Shown here one piece after another: positions 26,209 through 34,047 of a stretch of 64,000 bases of DNA (its first letter is position 1; each line of letters begins with the position of its first letter). The position numbers and the translations under genes are program-made. Origin of the DNA: DMER01 sp003451645 (GTDB lineage: Bacteria > Pseudomonadota > Alphaproteobacteria > Micropepsales > Micropepsaceae); the NCBI GenBank assembly GCA_031976175.1, contig DALYLR010000003.1, positions 1 to 64,000 on the forward strand, read 5' to 3'. A model generated the notes under the pieces. The model saw only the letters and a list, made by a program, of their open reading frames with translations, was not told the DNA's origin and ran no database searches.

Positions 26209-28551
26209 ATGCCCCCACGCCGCCAAAAAGGTCTCTCCGAGGCCCCCGCCACCTTTGAGCACGCTGCCGCCGCCGAGGCGTTTATCGCCACGCAGCTTCC
26301 CATGTTCGCACCGCACCGCCCGGAGCGGCCGGAGAAGTCCGAGGGCGGCCGCGCTCTCACCATCAAATCCGACTTGACGCCAAAGGGTGATCAGCCTGCG
26401 GCCATTGCCGAGCTGGTTGAAGGCCTGGTCCAGCGCAATGAGCGCGATCAGGTTCTGCTGGGCGTCACAGGCTCCGGCAAGACCTTCACCATGGCCCAAG
26501 TGATCCAGGCAACACAGCGCCCCGCGCTGATCCTGGCGCCGAACAAGACGCTCGCAGCCCAGCTCTATCAGGAGTTCAAGAGCTTCTTCCCCGACAACGC
26601 GGTTGAGTATTTCGTCAGCTACTACGACTACTACCAGCCCGAGGCCTATGTTCCGCGTACGGACACCTATATCGAGAAAGAGTCCTCCATCAACGAACAG
26701 ATCGACCGCATGCGCCACGCGGCGACACGTGCGATCCTTGAGCGCGATGATGTGGTGATCGTGGCGAGCGTGAGCTGCATCTATGGTATCGGCTCGGTCG
26801 AGACCTATACCGCGATGACCTTCACCATCAAAGCGGGCAGCCAGATCAGCCGTAACGAGTTGCTCGCCAATCTGGTGGCTCTGCAATACCGCCGCAATGA
26901 TGCGAGCTTTGTGCGCGGCACCTTCCGTGTGCGCGGCGATACGGTCGAACTGTTCCCCGCCCACTTGGAGGACCGCGCCTGGCGCATCGCCTTGTTTGGC
27001 AATGATGTGGAGAGCATCACCGAGTTCGATCCTCTGACGGGCAAGAAGACCGCCGAGATGCCCCAGGTCAAAGTCTATGCGAACTCCCACTATGTGACGC
27101 CCAAGCCGACCCTCCAGCAAGCCATGAAGGGCATCAAGGATGAGTTGCGCCATACGGTCGACCGCTATGTGCAGCAAGGCAAATTGCTTGAGGCCCAGCG
27201 CATCGAACAGCGCACGACCTTGGATCTAGAGATGATGGAGGCGACCGGCTCCTGCCCTGGCATTGAGAATTACTCCCGCTGGCTCACTGGCCGCCAGCCT
27301 GGTGAGCCGCCGCCAACCCTGTTCGAATATCTGCCCGACAATGCCCTGGTCTTCGTGGACGAGAGCCATGTCACCATCCCGCAATTGGGCGGCATGTATC
27401 GCGGCGACCGGCGGCGCAAGGAGACCTTGGCCGAATATGGCTTCCGCTTGCCCTCCTGCGTCGATAACCGCCCGCTCAAATTCGAAGAGTGGGACGCGAT
27501 GCGCACCAATACCGTCTGCGTGTCGGCGACACCCGGCAGTTGGGAGATGGAGCGCGCGGGCGGTGTGTTCGCGGAACAAGTGATCCGCCCGACGGGCCTT
27601 ATCGACCCGCCGGTGATCATCCGCCCCGTCGACAGCCAGGTTGACGATCTGGTGGCCGAAGCGCGCGAGACTGCCGCCAAGGGCTACCGCTCACTCGTCA
27701 CGGTCTTGACTAAAAAGATGGCGGAGGACCTGACCGAATACCTCCACGAGCAAGGCATCAAGGTGCGCTATATGCACTCCGACGTCGATACGCTGGAGCG
27801 CATAGAAATCATCCGCGATTTGCGCCTTGGCACCTTCGATGTGCTGGTCGGTATCAACCTGCTGCGCGAAGGTCTCGATATTCCGGAATGCGCGCTGGTG
27901 GCCATTCTGGACGCCGACAAGGAAGGGTTCTTGCGTTCGGAAACCTCGCTGATCCAAACCATCGGCCGCGCCGCCCGCAATATCGACGGCCGGGTTATTC
28001 TCTATGCTGATCATGTTACCGGCAGCATGGAACGCGCCATGGCGGAAACCAACCGCCGCCGCGAGAAGCAGCAGGCCTATAATAAGGAGCACGGCATCAC
28101 GCCCTCCAGCGTGCGCAAATCGATCGCCGACATTATGAACTCGCCTTATGAGCGCGATCATGTCTTGGTCAAGACGGGCACCGAGAAGGACGCGCCCCTG
28201 ATCGGGCATAATCTGCGTGCGCATCTCGATGCGCTGAAGAAAAAGATGGCGGAGAAAGCCGCCAACCTGGAATTCGAAGCCGCCGCCCGCATCCGCGATG
28301 AAATCAAAAAGCTCGAAGCGGCCGAGCTCGCGGTCGCTGACGATCCGTTCGCGCGCCAGTCCGATGTCGACGAAGCGAAGTCGGCGGCCGTCAAACCGAA
28401 TTACCGCAAGCAAGCAAAGGCGGAGCCCGTTGCGCCGCGCGAGCCTTACGTCCGCAACATCGATCCCGACCGCCATGGCCGCGACGATCCGTTTGCCAAG
28501 CCCGCCAAAAAATCTGGCCCCGCCAAAAGCTGGCGCGGCAAGCGGCGTTAG
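26209..28551 (+). CDS. uvrB: UvrB, excinuclease ABC subunit B
   Basis: 780-residue DNA-damage recognition helicase of nucleotide excision repair. Walker A GVTGSGKT (85-92), the beta-hairpin region YYDYYQPEAYVPRTDTYIEKE, helicase box DESHVTIPQ, motif VI QTIGRAARN, and the C-terminal UVR motif that binds UvrC (AARIRDEIKKLE) are all present. It carries an extra 50-residue N-terminus and a basic C-terminal tail of about 90 residues (ending AKSWRGKRR), usual for alphaproteobacterial UvrB. The upstream 214 bases separate it from the divergent acyltransferase gene. Confidence 0.98.
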   Translation: MPPRRQKGLSEAPATFEHAAAAEAFIATQLPMFAPHRPERPEKSEGGRALTIKSDLTPKGDQPAAIAELVEGLVQRNERDQVLLGVTGSGKTFTMAQVIQATQRPALILAPNKTLAAQLYQEFKSFFPDNAVEYFVSYYDYYQPEAYVPRTDTYIEKESSINEQIDRMRHAATRAILERDDVVIVASVSCIYGIGSVETYTAMTFTIKAGSQISRNELLANLVALQYRRNDASFVRGTFRVRGDTVELFPAHLEDRAWRIALFGNDVESITEFDPLTGKKTAEMPQVKVYANSHYVTPKPTLQQAMKGIKDELRHTVDRYVQQGKLLEAQRIEQRTTLDLEMMEATGSCPGIENYSRWLTGRQPGEPPPTLFEYLPDNALVFVDESHVTIPQLGGMYRGDRRRKETLAEYGFRLPSCVDNRPLKFEEWDAMRTNTVCVSATPGSWEMERAGGVFAEQVIRPTGLIDPPVIIRPVDSQVDDLVAEARETAAKGYRSLVTVLTKKMAEDLTEYLHEQGIKVRYMHSDVDTLERIEIIRDLRLGTFDVLVGINLLREGLDIPECALVAILDADKEGFLRSETSLIQTIGRAARNIDGRVILYADHVTGSMERAMAETNRRREKQQAYNKEHGITPSSVRKSIADIMNSPYERDHVLVKTGTEKDAPLIGHNLRAHLDALKKKMAEKAANLEFEAAARIRDEIKKLEAAELAVADDPFARQSDVDEAKSAAVKPNYRKQAKAEPVAPREPYVRNIDPDRHGRDDPFAKPAKKSGPAKSWRGKRR

Positions 28552-28562
28552 CCCCTCGCGCC

Positions 28563-28591
28563 TTGACGATTTGGCTACGCGTAGCTACAAT
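28563..28591 (+). promoter_or_regulatory. Promoter-operator of Phd/PIN module 1
   Basis: -35 TTGACG (28563-28568), a 17-base spacer, -10 TACAAT (28586-28591). The spacer contains the palindrome GCTACGCGTAGC (28574-28585). Six bases separate the -10 from the ATG at 28598, so transcription probably begins at the start codon (leaderless message). The same arrangement lies before the second module at 62212. Confidence 0.75.
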
Positions 28592-28597
28592 CTAGCG

Positions 28598-28945
28598 ATG
28601 CCAGTCTTTACAATGAAGGATGCGAAGAACCGTCTGACTGAGCTCGCGCGCTTGGTCGAGCGTGGGGAGCGCGTGGTCGTCACCCGTCATGGCAAGGAAG
28701 TCTTGGAACTGGTGCCGCCGCGCAAGAAGGGGCTCGACATGGAGGCCGGTCAGCGCTGGCTGCAGGAGCATGGCATTTCCGACCCCTTTCCCTACATTGC
28801 TCCGGATTTTGATGATCCGTTGCCGGAGGATTTCCTTATCAAGCCCGTACCGGCCAAATCCGAAAGCGCCTCAAGGCTCAAGACAAAGCGGGTCTCACCA
28901 AAGGAATCTGCGCGGACTGCGCGGCGGAAAACTAAAGCCCGCTAA
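28598..28945 (+). CDS. Phd/YefM-family antitoxin (module 1)
   Basis: 115 residues. The Phd/YefM fold is shown by FTMKDAKNRLTELARLVERGERVVVTRHGKEVLELVP. The toxin-binding part contains DFDDPLPEDFLI. A basic Ser/Lys/Arg tail of about 28 residues is absent from the homologue at 61952. It is likely to bind the palindrome between its own -35 and -10. The stop codon overlaps the toxin ATG by one base (TAATG). No ribosome site is evident, consistent with a leaderless start. Confidence 0.92.
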   Translation: MPVFTMKDAKNRLTELARLVERGERVVVTRHGKEVLELVPPRKKGLDMEAGQRWLQEHGISDPFPYIAPDFDDPLPEDFLIKPVPAKSESASRLKTKRVSPKESARTARRKTKAR

Positions 28946-29328
28946 TGCGCCTCTTGGTCGATACGCACATCTTCATCGCTTTGGGCAGGAAGACCTTGGA
29001 CAAGGCCTATCCTGTTCAATCCGCCATACTCAGCCTATCCGAGAACATTGACGTCAGTGTCGCAAGCTTCTGGGAGATTGCCATCAAGGTTCGCTTGGGC
29101 AAGCTTGAGATAGGCGTTGCCTTGACAGATTTGGGTCGCGTTGCTTCAGCGAACGGTGTGGGCGTCATTCCTATTGAGGAGCGGCATGTGACGCATCTGC
29201 TGCAACCCGAACCAACCGTTCGCGACCCCTTTGACCGCCTGCTTCTTGCAGTCGCACAAGTGGACGGGATGCGGCTGGTCACGAACGACCGGGTTTTGGC
29301 CAAACATCCTGTAGCCGCGCGATCTTGA
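28945..29328 (+). CDS. PIN-domain toxin (module 1)
   Basis: 127 residues. PIN acidic residues lie in LVDTHIFIA, SFWEIAIK, RDPFDRLLLA and TNDRVLAKHP. It belongs to the VapC-like group paired with Phd antitoxins and is homologous along its length to the toxin at 61563-61949. Translation is coupled to the antitoxin through TAATG. RNA target unknown. Confidence 0.92.
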   Translation: MRLLVDTHIFIALGRKTLDKAYPVQSAILSLSENIDVSVASFWEIAIKVRLGKLEIGVALTDLGRVASANGVGVIPIEERHVTHLLQPEPTVRDPFDRLLLAVAQVDGMRLVTNDRVLAKHPVAARS

Positions 29329-29339
29329 GCAAAACAATA

Positions 29340-29365
29340 CCCCCTTGCGTGCCAGCGCAAGGGGG
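29340..29365. terminator. Stem-loop between convergent genes
   Basis: CCCCCTTGCG (29340-29349) and CGCAAGGGGG (29356-29365) form a perfect 10-bp stem with a six-base loop. There is no U-run on the plus strand; the minus strand continues into GTATTGTTTTGC. It probably ends transcription of one or both convergent units. Confidence 0.6.
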
Positions 29366-29399
29366 CATCCGTCCGCACGCCTGACGAAGGGTCAGAGCA

Positions 29400-29999
29400 T
29401 CACCCCTCCTCCTCCGGATTGCGGCCACGATTGCGCGAGAAGAAGTTGCGCTCTGCCTCATACTTCGCCACCCGCCCGATGATCTTGGGCCAGAAGTGGC
29501 GCATATCGCGGCTGACGATGCCGAGAAGGCTGACCGCCACAAGGAAGAAAATCACGCCAGCAATGATGAGGGTGGTCAAGCTGAACTGGCTGATGAAATC
29601 CGTCCCGAATGCCAGCCATCCCATGCCAAACAGCACGAGCCCAATTACAAAGATCCGCAAGATGATTGCGTAGCTGGAGTGGAAGGAGTTGGACACATCC
29701 CGGAACAAGTGGTCGCGGTTATTCTCCTCCAGGACCGCCAGAAGGCCGTTATACTCCCGCTCGTGATGCCAGTTGCTGAACATGCCGCGCATCACTAGGA
29801 GAAAAAACAATGCGCCACCCACAACAACCAGAACAATTGTCGTGTCGTCTTTCTCAGAAATATTTCGTAGTGGAGCTTTGTAACTCGACGCCACGTCCTG
29901 AAACGATTCAGAGAGTGACATCAGTATTCTACCGCGCTCATTGGTTTGAAAGATGAAAAGGCCGAAGATCGCCAGGATCGTGAACAAGAAGACTCTCAT
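29400..29999 (-). CDS. Multi-pass membrane protein of unknown function
   Basis: 199 residues with four hydrophobic segments: about 1-18, 54-72, 110-130 and 139-161. A soluble loop contains NWHHEREYNGLLAVLEENNRDHLFRDV. The last 30 residues are charged. No motif recognised. The gene and the sequence upstream of it are noticeably less GC-rich than the surrounding core genes, which may indicate transfer. Confidence 0.65.
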   Translation of the reverse strand: MRVFLFTILAIFGLFIFQTNERGRILMSLSESFQDVASSYKAPLRNISEKDDTTIVLVVVGGALFFLLVMRGMFSNWHHEREYNGLLAVLEENNRDHLFRDVSNSFHSSYAIILRIFVIGLVLFGMGWLAFGTDFISQFSLTTLIIAGVIFFLVAVSLLGIVSRDMRHFWPKIIGRVAKYEAERNFFSRNRGRNPEEEG

Positions 30000-30557
30000 G
30001 TCAAACCCCCATTTAACAATTAGAGTTACTCTGTACTGCTGAGCTCCATTGCATCAACTCTGATCACATACTTTGTTCAGCCAGCCTAAGTTACCAAAAT
30101 GGCAAGATTACGCATTAACTATCAAACGTTGTTTTTGGGAATCTTGCGCCTCACCTGTCGCCGGCCGGTGCCTAATTCGCTTTGCGATGCCTAGACCGGT
30201 GTAAAGAATCGCTCATCACACAACTTGCGCCACTGACGCGCGACCATTTTCGCGCCCGGTGACTTCCGCGCTATTTCACATTCTTTTTGCGCGTAACTTC
30301 GACGAACTACACCAGACTGTTCAAAAATCTGAATCGCGCACCGGGGATTTGCGTGGAACGACATTTTTCACTCATTCGGAGACTTTTTGTCCGATCTCGG
30401 AACTTTTTGCCCGATGTAGGCCAGTGTTTGACCTGATACGCGTCTTTGGTGTATCCAATTGCCGTATTGGAGCTTTCAGACGAATTCTGCTCCTGAAGAG
30501 CCGAAATCTGCGTTGGTCTGACAAAAAGGAATAACGACGGCAAGAAGGAACCAGAGC
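30000..30557. other. 558-base intergenic region with direct repeats
   Basis: AT-rich to about 30120. Two near-identical direct repeats lie at 30376-30395 (TCGGAGACTTTTTGTCCGAT) and 30397-30415 (TCGGAACTTTTTGCCCGAT). A partial inverted copy (GACAAAAAGG) lies at about 30520, shortly before the next gene. A 91-codon open frame (30259-30534) has no protein-like features and I do not call it. The repeats look like regulator sites. Confidence 0.5.
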
Positions 30558-31715
30558 GTGCCAATTCTAGACGAGCGGCAGCGGGCCTTGGGCTTACTCG
30601 CAATGGCTGTTTTGAACCGGTGCGACACAAACCAAAAGAGCATGCTCCACGACTTAGATGCTCTTTTTGTAGGCGAAGGAGGCTTTCCCAAGAAAAAGCT
30701 CACGCCCTTCCTAAAGGGAGCGGAAGCTTTGCCGGCTCCCGCCACAGAGGCCATGGCGCAGCTGCTGCGCCGGTGGCTTACGCCGGGCACCAAGGAAAGC
30801 GCCCCGATTGAACCAGACCTCCCTGCTCTTGCGCCGATCATGGACGCTGCGGGCCTGCAGATTGTCGAGCGCCAAGACGTTTTGGACTTGCGTCCCATTG
30901 ACCGGGAGTTTTTGCGGGCGCTGCATATAAAGGGCGATCATAAGAACCCGCGACACCTGCTTGAGCAGATTGAAGGCTTCTGGTTCGTGATCCGTTTTTC
31001 AACTGGGGATGCTCCTGACATGGTCGGCACCATGTTCAACGTGGCACTTTTGAGCATTCATCCATTGCGCTTTATGAGTGAACGCGCAGGACCCGAAAAC
31101 TCCATTGTCTATCGCAGCCATCAGACACTCGTGCCGCACTTCACATTGCGAGCCCGATTTGGGGCCGGAGCGGCCCGAAGCACCGCGCAGCGGTCGCAAA
31201 TCTATCGAGGCCGGCTTCTTGAGCCCGACCGCGCGATCAACTTTGTTGGCAACCGCACCGAGACCGCCAAAATGTTTGCCATGGAATGGTGGCCTCCCCG
31301 CGCCGGACCAGTGCCACCGCATGCGGTGGACGCCCATGGTATTGTCACCACCGGAAACTCTTTGGATGGCACGGTCACAGGGCCTGTCAGCGCTTGCCAC
31401 ATCCCCTATCCGGCGCCGGTGCGGCAACGCATCTCCGAGATGCAGCCCCGCAATGGCGACGCCCCGCCCAACAAGTCTTTGTCGCATGAGTTGAGACAAC
31501 TGCGCAAAGAGCTGGAACATTTTATCGGCAGCTACAGCGAAGACGACATCTTGAAAACACTCCGAGCGCCACATCAGAGCAAGGCACTGGGACAAGCCGT
31601 CGCCCTATGCGATCCAGAAGCCTTGACGCGCGCCCTCGCTTATTTGCATGACTCCCGAACGCGCCTGCAAAATGGCCAATTTGGCGGCAATTATCAGGTT
31701 CGCGCGTTTGATTGA
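30558..31715 (+). CDS. Conserved-looking protein of unknown function
   Basis: 385 residues from a GTG start at 30558 with AAGGA upstream. There is no signal peptide or membrane segment. The N-terminal 70 residues are helical, the middle (about 110-270) beta-rich with GFWFVIRFSTGDAPD and MVGTMFNVALLSIHP, and the C-terminus helical with LSHELRQLRKELEHFIG. No motif identifies a family. It is preceded by the direct-repeat region. The codon pattern is GC-rich at third positions, so a real gene is likely. Confidence 0.65.
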   Translation: MPILDERQRALGLLAMAVLNRCDTNQKSMLHDLDALFVGEGGFPKKKLTPFLKGAEALPAPATEAMAQLLRRWLTPGTKESAPIEPDLPALAPIMDAAGLQIVERQDVLDLRPIDREFLRALHIKGDHKNPRHLLEQIEGFWFVIRFSTGDAPDMVGTMFNVALLSIHPLRFMSERAGPENSIVYRSHQTLVPHFTLRARFGAGAARSTAQRSQIYRGRLLEPDRAINFVGNRTETAKMFAMEWWPPRAGPVPPHAVDAHGIVTTGNSLDGTVTGPVSACHIPYPAPVRQRISEMQPRNGDAPPNKSLSHELRQLRKELEHFIGSYSEDDILKTLRAPHQSKALGQAVALCDPEALTRALAYLHDSRTRLQNGQFGGNYQVRAFD

Positions 31716-31724
31716 CGCCTGCGC

Positions 31725-32492
31725 CTAATCACGGTGCGGCCGGTGCATCGCTGTCCCGCAATGCCTGCAATGCAGCGCGTCCGCTTCATGTTCCAGAAGC
31801 CCGCACTCCTTGCACCGCCAATGCACCCGGCGCGACCGGAACAGCGCGCTTGCCAGCTGCAAAAACAGCGTTACACCCAGCAGCATTATGACAACGCTGA
31901 TCAGCTGGCCATGTGATCCCACAAGCGTAATGTCGCCAAAGCCGGTCGTGGTCAGGGCCGTGACCGTGAAGTACAGAGCATCGCTGTAGTTCTGGATTTT
32001 CGGATTGATCGTGTGCTGTGTCTCATAGACGAGCGCCGTCATCAGAAACAAGAAGACCAACAGATTGACGCCCGCATTGAGTGCGGCCGGATTATCCCTG
32101 AAGAACGAAATATCGGCCCGCAGCTGGCGCAGGAAACGATAGGATGTGAGCACACGCGTGATGCGCAAGGCGCGCAGGAACGCGAAGTTCTGACCGATCA
32201 GCGGCAAGATCAGCGACAAGATCACGATGATGTCGATGGCGCTCTGCGGATGGACCAATTCCTTGCTGCGCGGCTCGGCGGACCAGATGCGCAAGCCGAA
32301 CTCCACGATCAGAATCGCGCCGATGATCCCGTCAACAGCCTCCATCCAAGATTCTCGTGGCAAAAACGACGACGCCACGATGTAAAAGAGCACCAGGAAA
32401 TCGAATGCCACGAGCCCGAAGACAAAGATGCGCCCGCTCCCCCGCGCCCCTTGATATAGCTCCCGGACGGTTTGTCGTAGTGACTGAGCCAT
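31725..32492 (-). CDS. Voltage-gated-type ion (potassium) channel with C-terminal zinc ribbon
   Basis: 255 residues with six hydrophobic helices. An S4-like helix (RALRITRVLTSYRFLRQLR, 107-125) carries spaced arginines, and the pore loop is TALTTTGFGD (filter TTTGFGD at 181-187). The C-terminal cytoplasmic tail has CKECG and CRHCG pairs, a zinc-ribbon-like module. The ATG at 32492 was chosen over an upstream TTG. It is divergent from the GST gene 54 bases away. Confidence 0.88.
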   Translation of the reverse strand: MAQSLRQTVRELYQGARGSGRIFVFGLVAFDFLVLFYIVASSFLPRESWMEAVDGIIGAILIVEFGLRIWSAEPRSKELVHPQSAIDIIVILSLILPLIGQNFAFLRALRITRVLTSYRFLRQLRADISFFRDNPAALNAGVNLLVFLFLMTALVYETQHTINPKIQNYSDALYFTVTALTTTGFGDITLVGSHGQLISVVIMLLGVTLFLQLASALFRSRRVHWRCKECGLLEHEADALHCRHCGTAMHRPHRD

Positions 32493-32545
32493 TGCGCCCA
32501 ACCAAGCAAGTGGCGCGCACAATTGCAACGTGAAAGGACAACGCG

Positions 32546-33160
32546 ATGCACACCCTCTACCAATTCCACCTTTCGGGGAACTGCTACAAAGTACGCCTCA
32601 CCGCGCGCCACGCCAGCATCCCCATTGCGCTGCAGGATGTGGACATCATCGGCGGCGAGACCCGCGGGCACGCCTTCCTCAAGCTCAACCCCAACGGCCG
32701 GGTTCCCACGCTGGTGCTGGAGGACGGCAGGGCTCTGCCCGAATCCAACGCCATCATGTGGTTCCTCGCCGAGGACACCGCCCTTCTGCCTGCGGACAAA
32801 TGGGCCCGCGCGCAGATCCTGCAATGGCTGTTCTTTGAGCAGTATAGCCACGAGCCCTATATCGCCACGCGCCGCTATTGGGTTGCTTTTGCCCCGCTTG
32901 AGGCGCGCAAGACCAAAGACCACATGCTCCAGCCTTGGCTCGATGGCGGTTATGCAGCCCTCGGCGTGATGGAGCAGCATCTGGCGGCGCAGGATTGGTT
33001 CGCGGCCGGCCAATTCACCATCGCCGACATCGCGCTCTATGCCTACACGCATGTCGCTCATGAAGGCGGGTTTGACCTGAAGCCCTACCCTGCGGTCTTG
33101 CGCTGGCTTGACCGGGTCGCGCGCCAGCCTGGGCACATGACGATCGCGGCCCGCGCCTAA
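32546..33160 (+). CDS. Glutathione S-transferase
   Basis: 204 residues. The N-terminal thioredoxin-fold domain reads FHLSGNCYKVRLTARH, with the conserved cis-proline in NGRVPTLVLEDG and the glutathione-binding LPESNAIMWFLAE. The C-terminal helical domain holds FTIADIALYAYTHVA. It conjugates or transfers glutathione; the substrate is unknown. It converges with the hydrolase gene seven bases downstream. Confidence 0.92.
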   Translation: MHTLYQFHLSGNCYKVRLTARHASIPIALQDVDIIGGETRGHAFLKLNPNGRVPTLVLEDGRALPESNAIMWFLAEDTALLPADKWARAQILQWLFFEQYSHEPYIATRRYWVAFAPLEARKTKDHMLQPWLDGGYAALGVMEQHLAAQDWFAAGQFTIADIALYAYTHVAHEGGFDLKPYPAVLRWLDRVARQPGHMTIAARA

Positions 33161-33167
33161 ACCTGCG

Positions 33168-33872
33168 TCATGCCAACAGCGCGCGCGCCGTGATCACTTG
33201 CGCCGCGGGCACCGAGCCCATGATGCAGTGCGGCGCTTCGACCATGACATTTGTGTGCGTGGCATCCACATCCTGCAGGCAGGACCGCCAATCGACAATC
33301 CCGTCCTTGGGCGAGTATACCGCTGTCACGGGCGCTTGCGGGTTGCGCTGCACTTCCTCACGCAGGCCTAAGAACTCCGGATCGTGGAATGGCTCCAGCG
33401 CCCAGACGAACGGCGCCAACGAGGTCTCGACCGGAAAGCGGATCGGCGAGCAGAGCGTCACGATCCGCCGCACGCGCTCAGGGTGGCGCTGCGCCATCAC
33501 GCGGGCAAAGACGCCTCCCAAACTGGCGCCTACCAGATCGATGGGTGCGCCCGCCCGGTCGGACCAGCGCAAGAGCCGGGCTTCCAGATCCGCAATGACC
33601 CGTCTGGTCGGGCCCGGATTGAAGCGCAAACCGCTCGCGACGACCTGAAAGCCCCGTGCGCGCAGGAAATTGCGGTGGCGCTCCGTCGCCCAGTCGCCCG
33701 TCAAAAACCCTGGCAGCACCAAGACCATCTGCCCAGACGCGCGCGGCAGGGCCTCGGTGGGGTAGCAAGGCGGCGCCATCCGGCACTGCGCAAGCGCGGC
33801 CATCTCCCGCGCCCAGGACTTGAAGCCTAAGGGCGATGTCTGGCCGGGTGCGCGCGCTGAGGATGCGGTCAT
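33168..33872 (-). CDS. Alpha/beta hydrolase, paralogue of the one at 21340
   Basis: 234 residues. The nucleophile elbow GASLGG, acid in YSPKDGIVDWRSCL and histidine in EAPHCIMGSVP match the WS/DGAT-linked hydrolase in this window. The ATG at 33872 has GAGAAGG upstream; the longer frame upstream is not protein-like. Probably a lipase or esterase of cytoplasmic lipid metabolism. It has no WS/DGAT neighbour. Confidence 0.8.
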   Translation of the reverse strand: MTASSARAPGQTSPLGFKSWAREMAALAQCRMAPPCYPTEALPRASGQMVLVLPGFLTGDWATERHRNFLRARGFQVVASGLRFNPGPTRRVIADLEARLLRWSDRAGAPIDLVGASLGGVFARVMAQRHPERVRRIVTLCSPIRFPVETSLAPFVWALEPFHDPEFLGLREEVQRNPQAPVTAVYSPKDGIVDWRSCLQDVDATHTNVMVEAPHCIMGSVPAAQVITARALLA

Positions 33873-34047
33873 ATGAGGCCTTCTCGCAAATATTGTCGCA
33901 CTCTGCCATGAGTTTTTGAGCGCCATCCGGCCAATCGCGGTCTGGCAGCAACAGACCGGCCGCAATTCCCCTATGGGTAGTTTGTAGACCTTTAACCATC
34001 ACGCTCCACGCGGAAGTATACCGAATCAAAAATCAGGGAGGCCCCCT

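Noticed and set aside
25945..27177. 410-codon minus-strand frame over the start of uvrB
   Set aside because: It overlaps uvrB and the acyltransferase start; its leucine/glycine/histidine-rich text has no domain.
30259..30534. 91-codon frame in the 558-base intergenic region
   Set aside because: It covers the direct repeats, has no ribosome site and no protein-like pattern.
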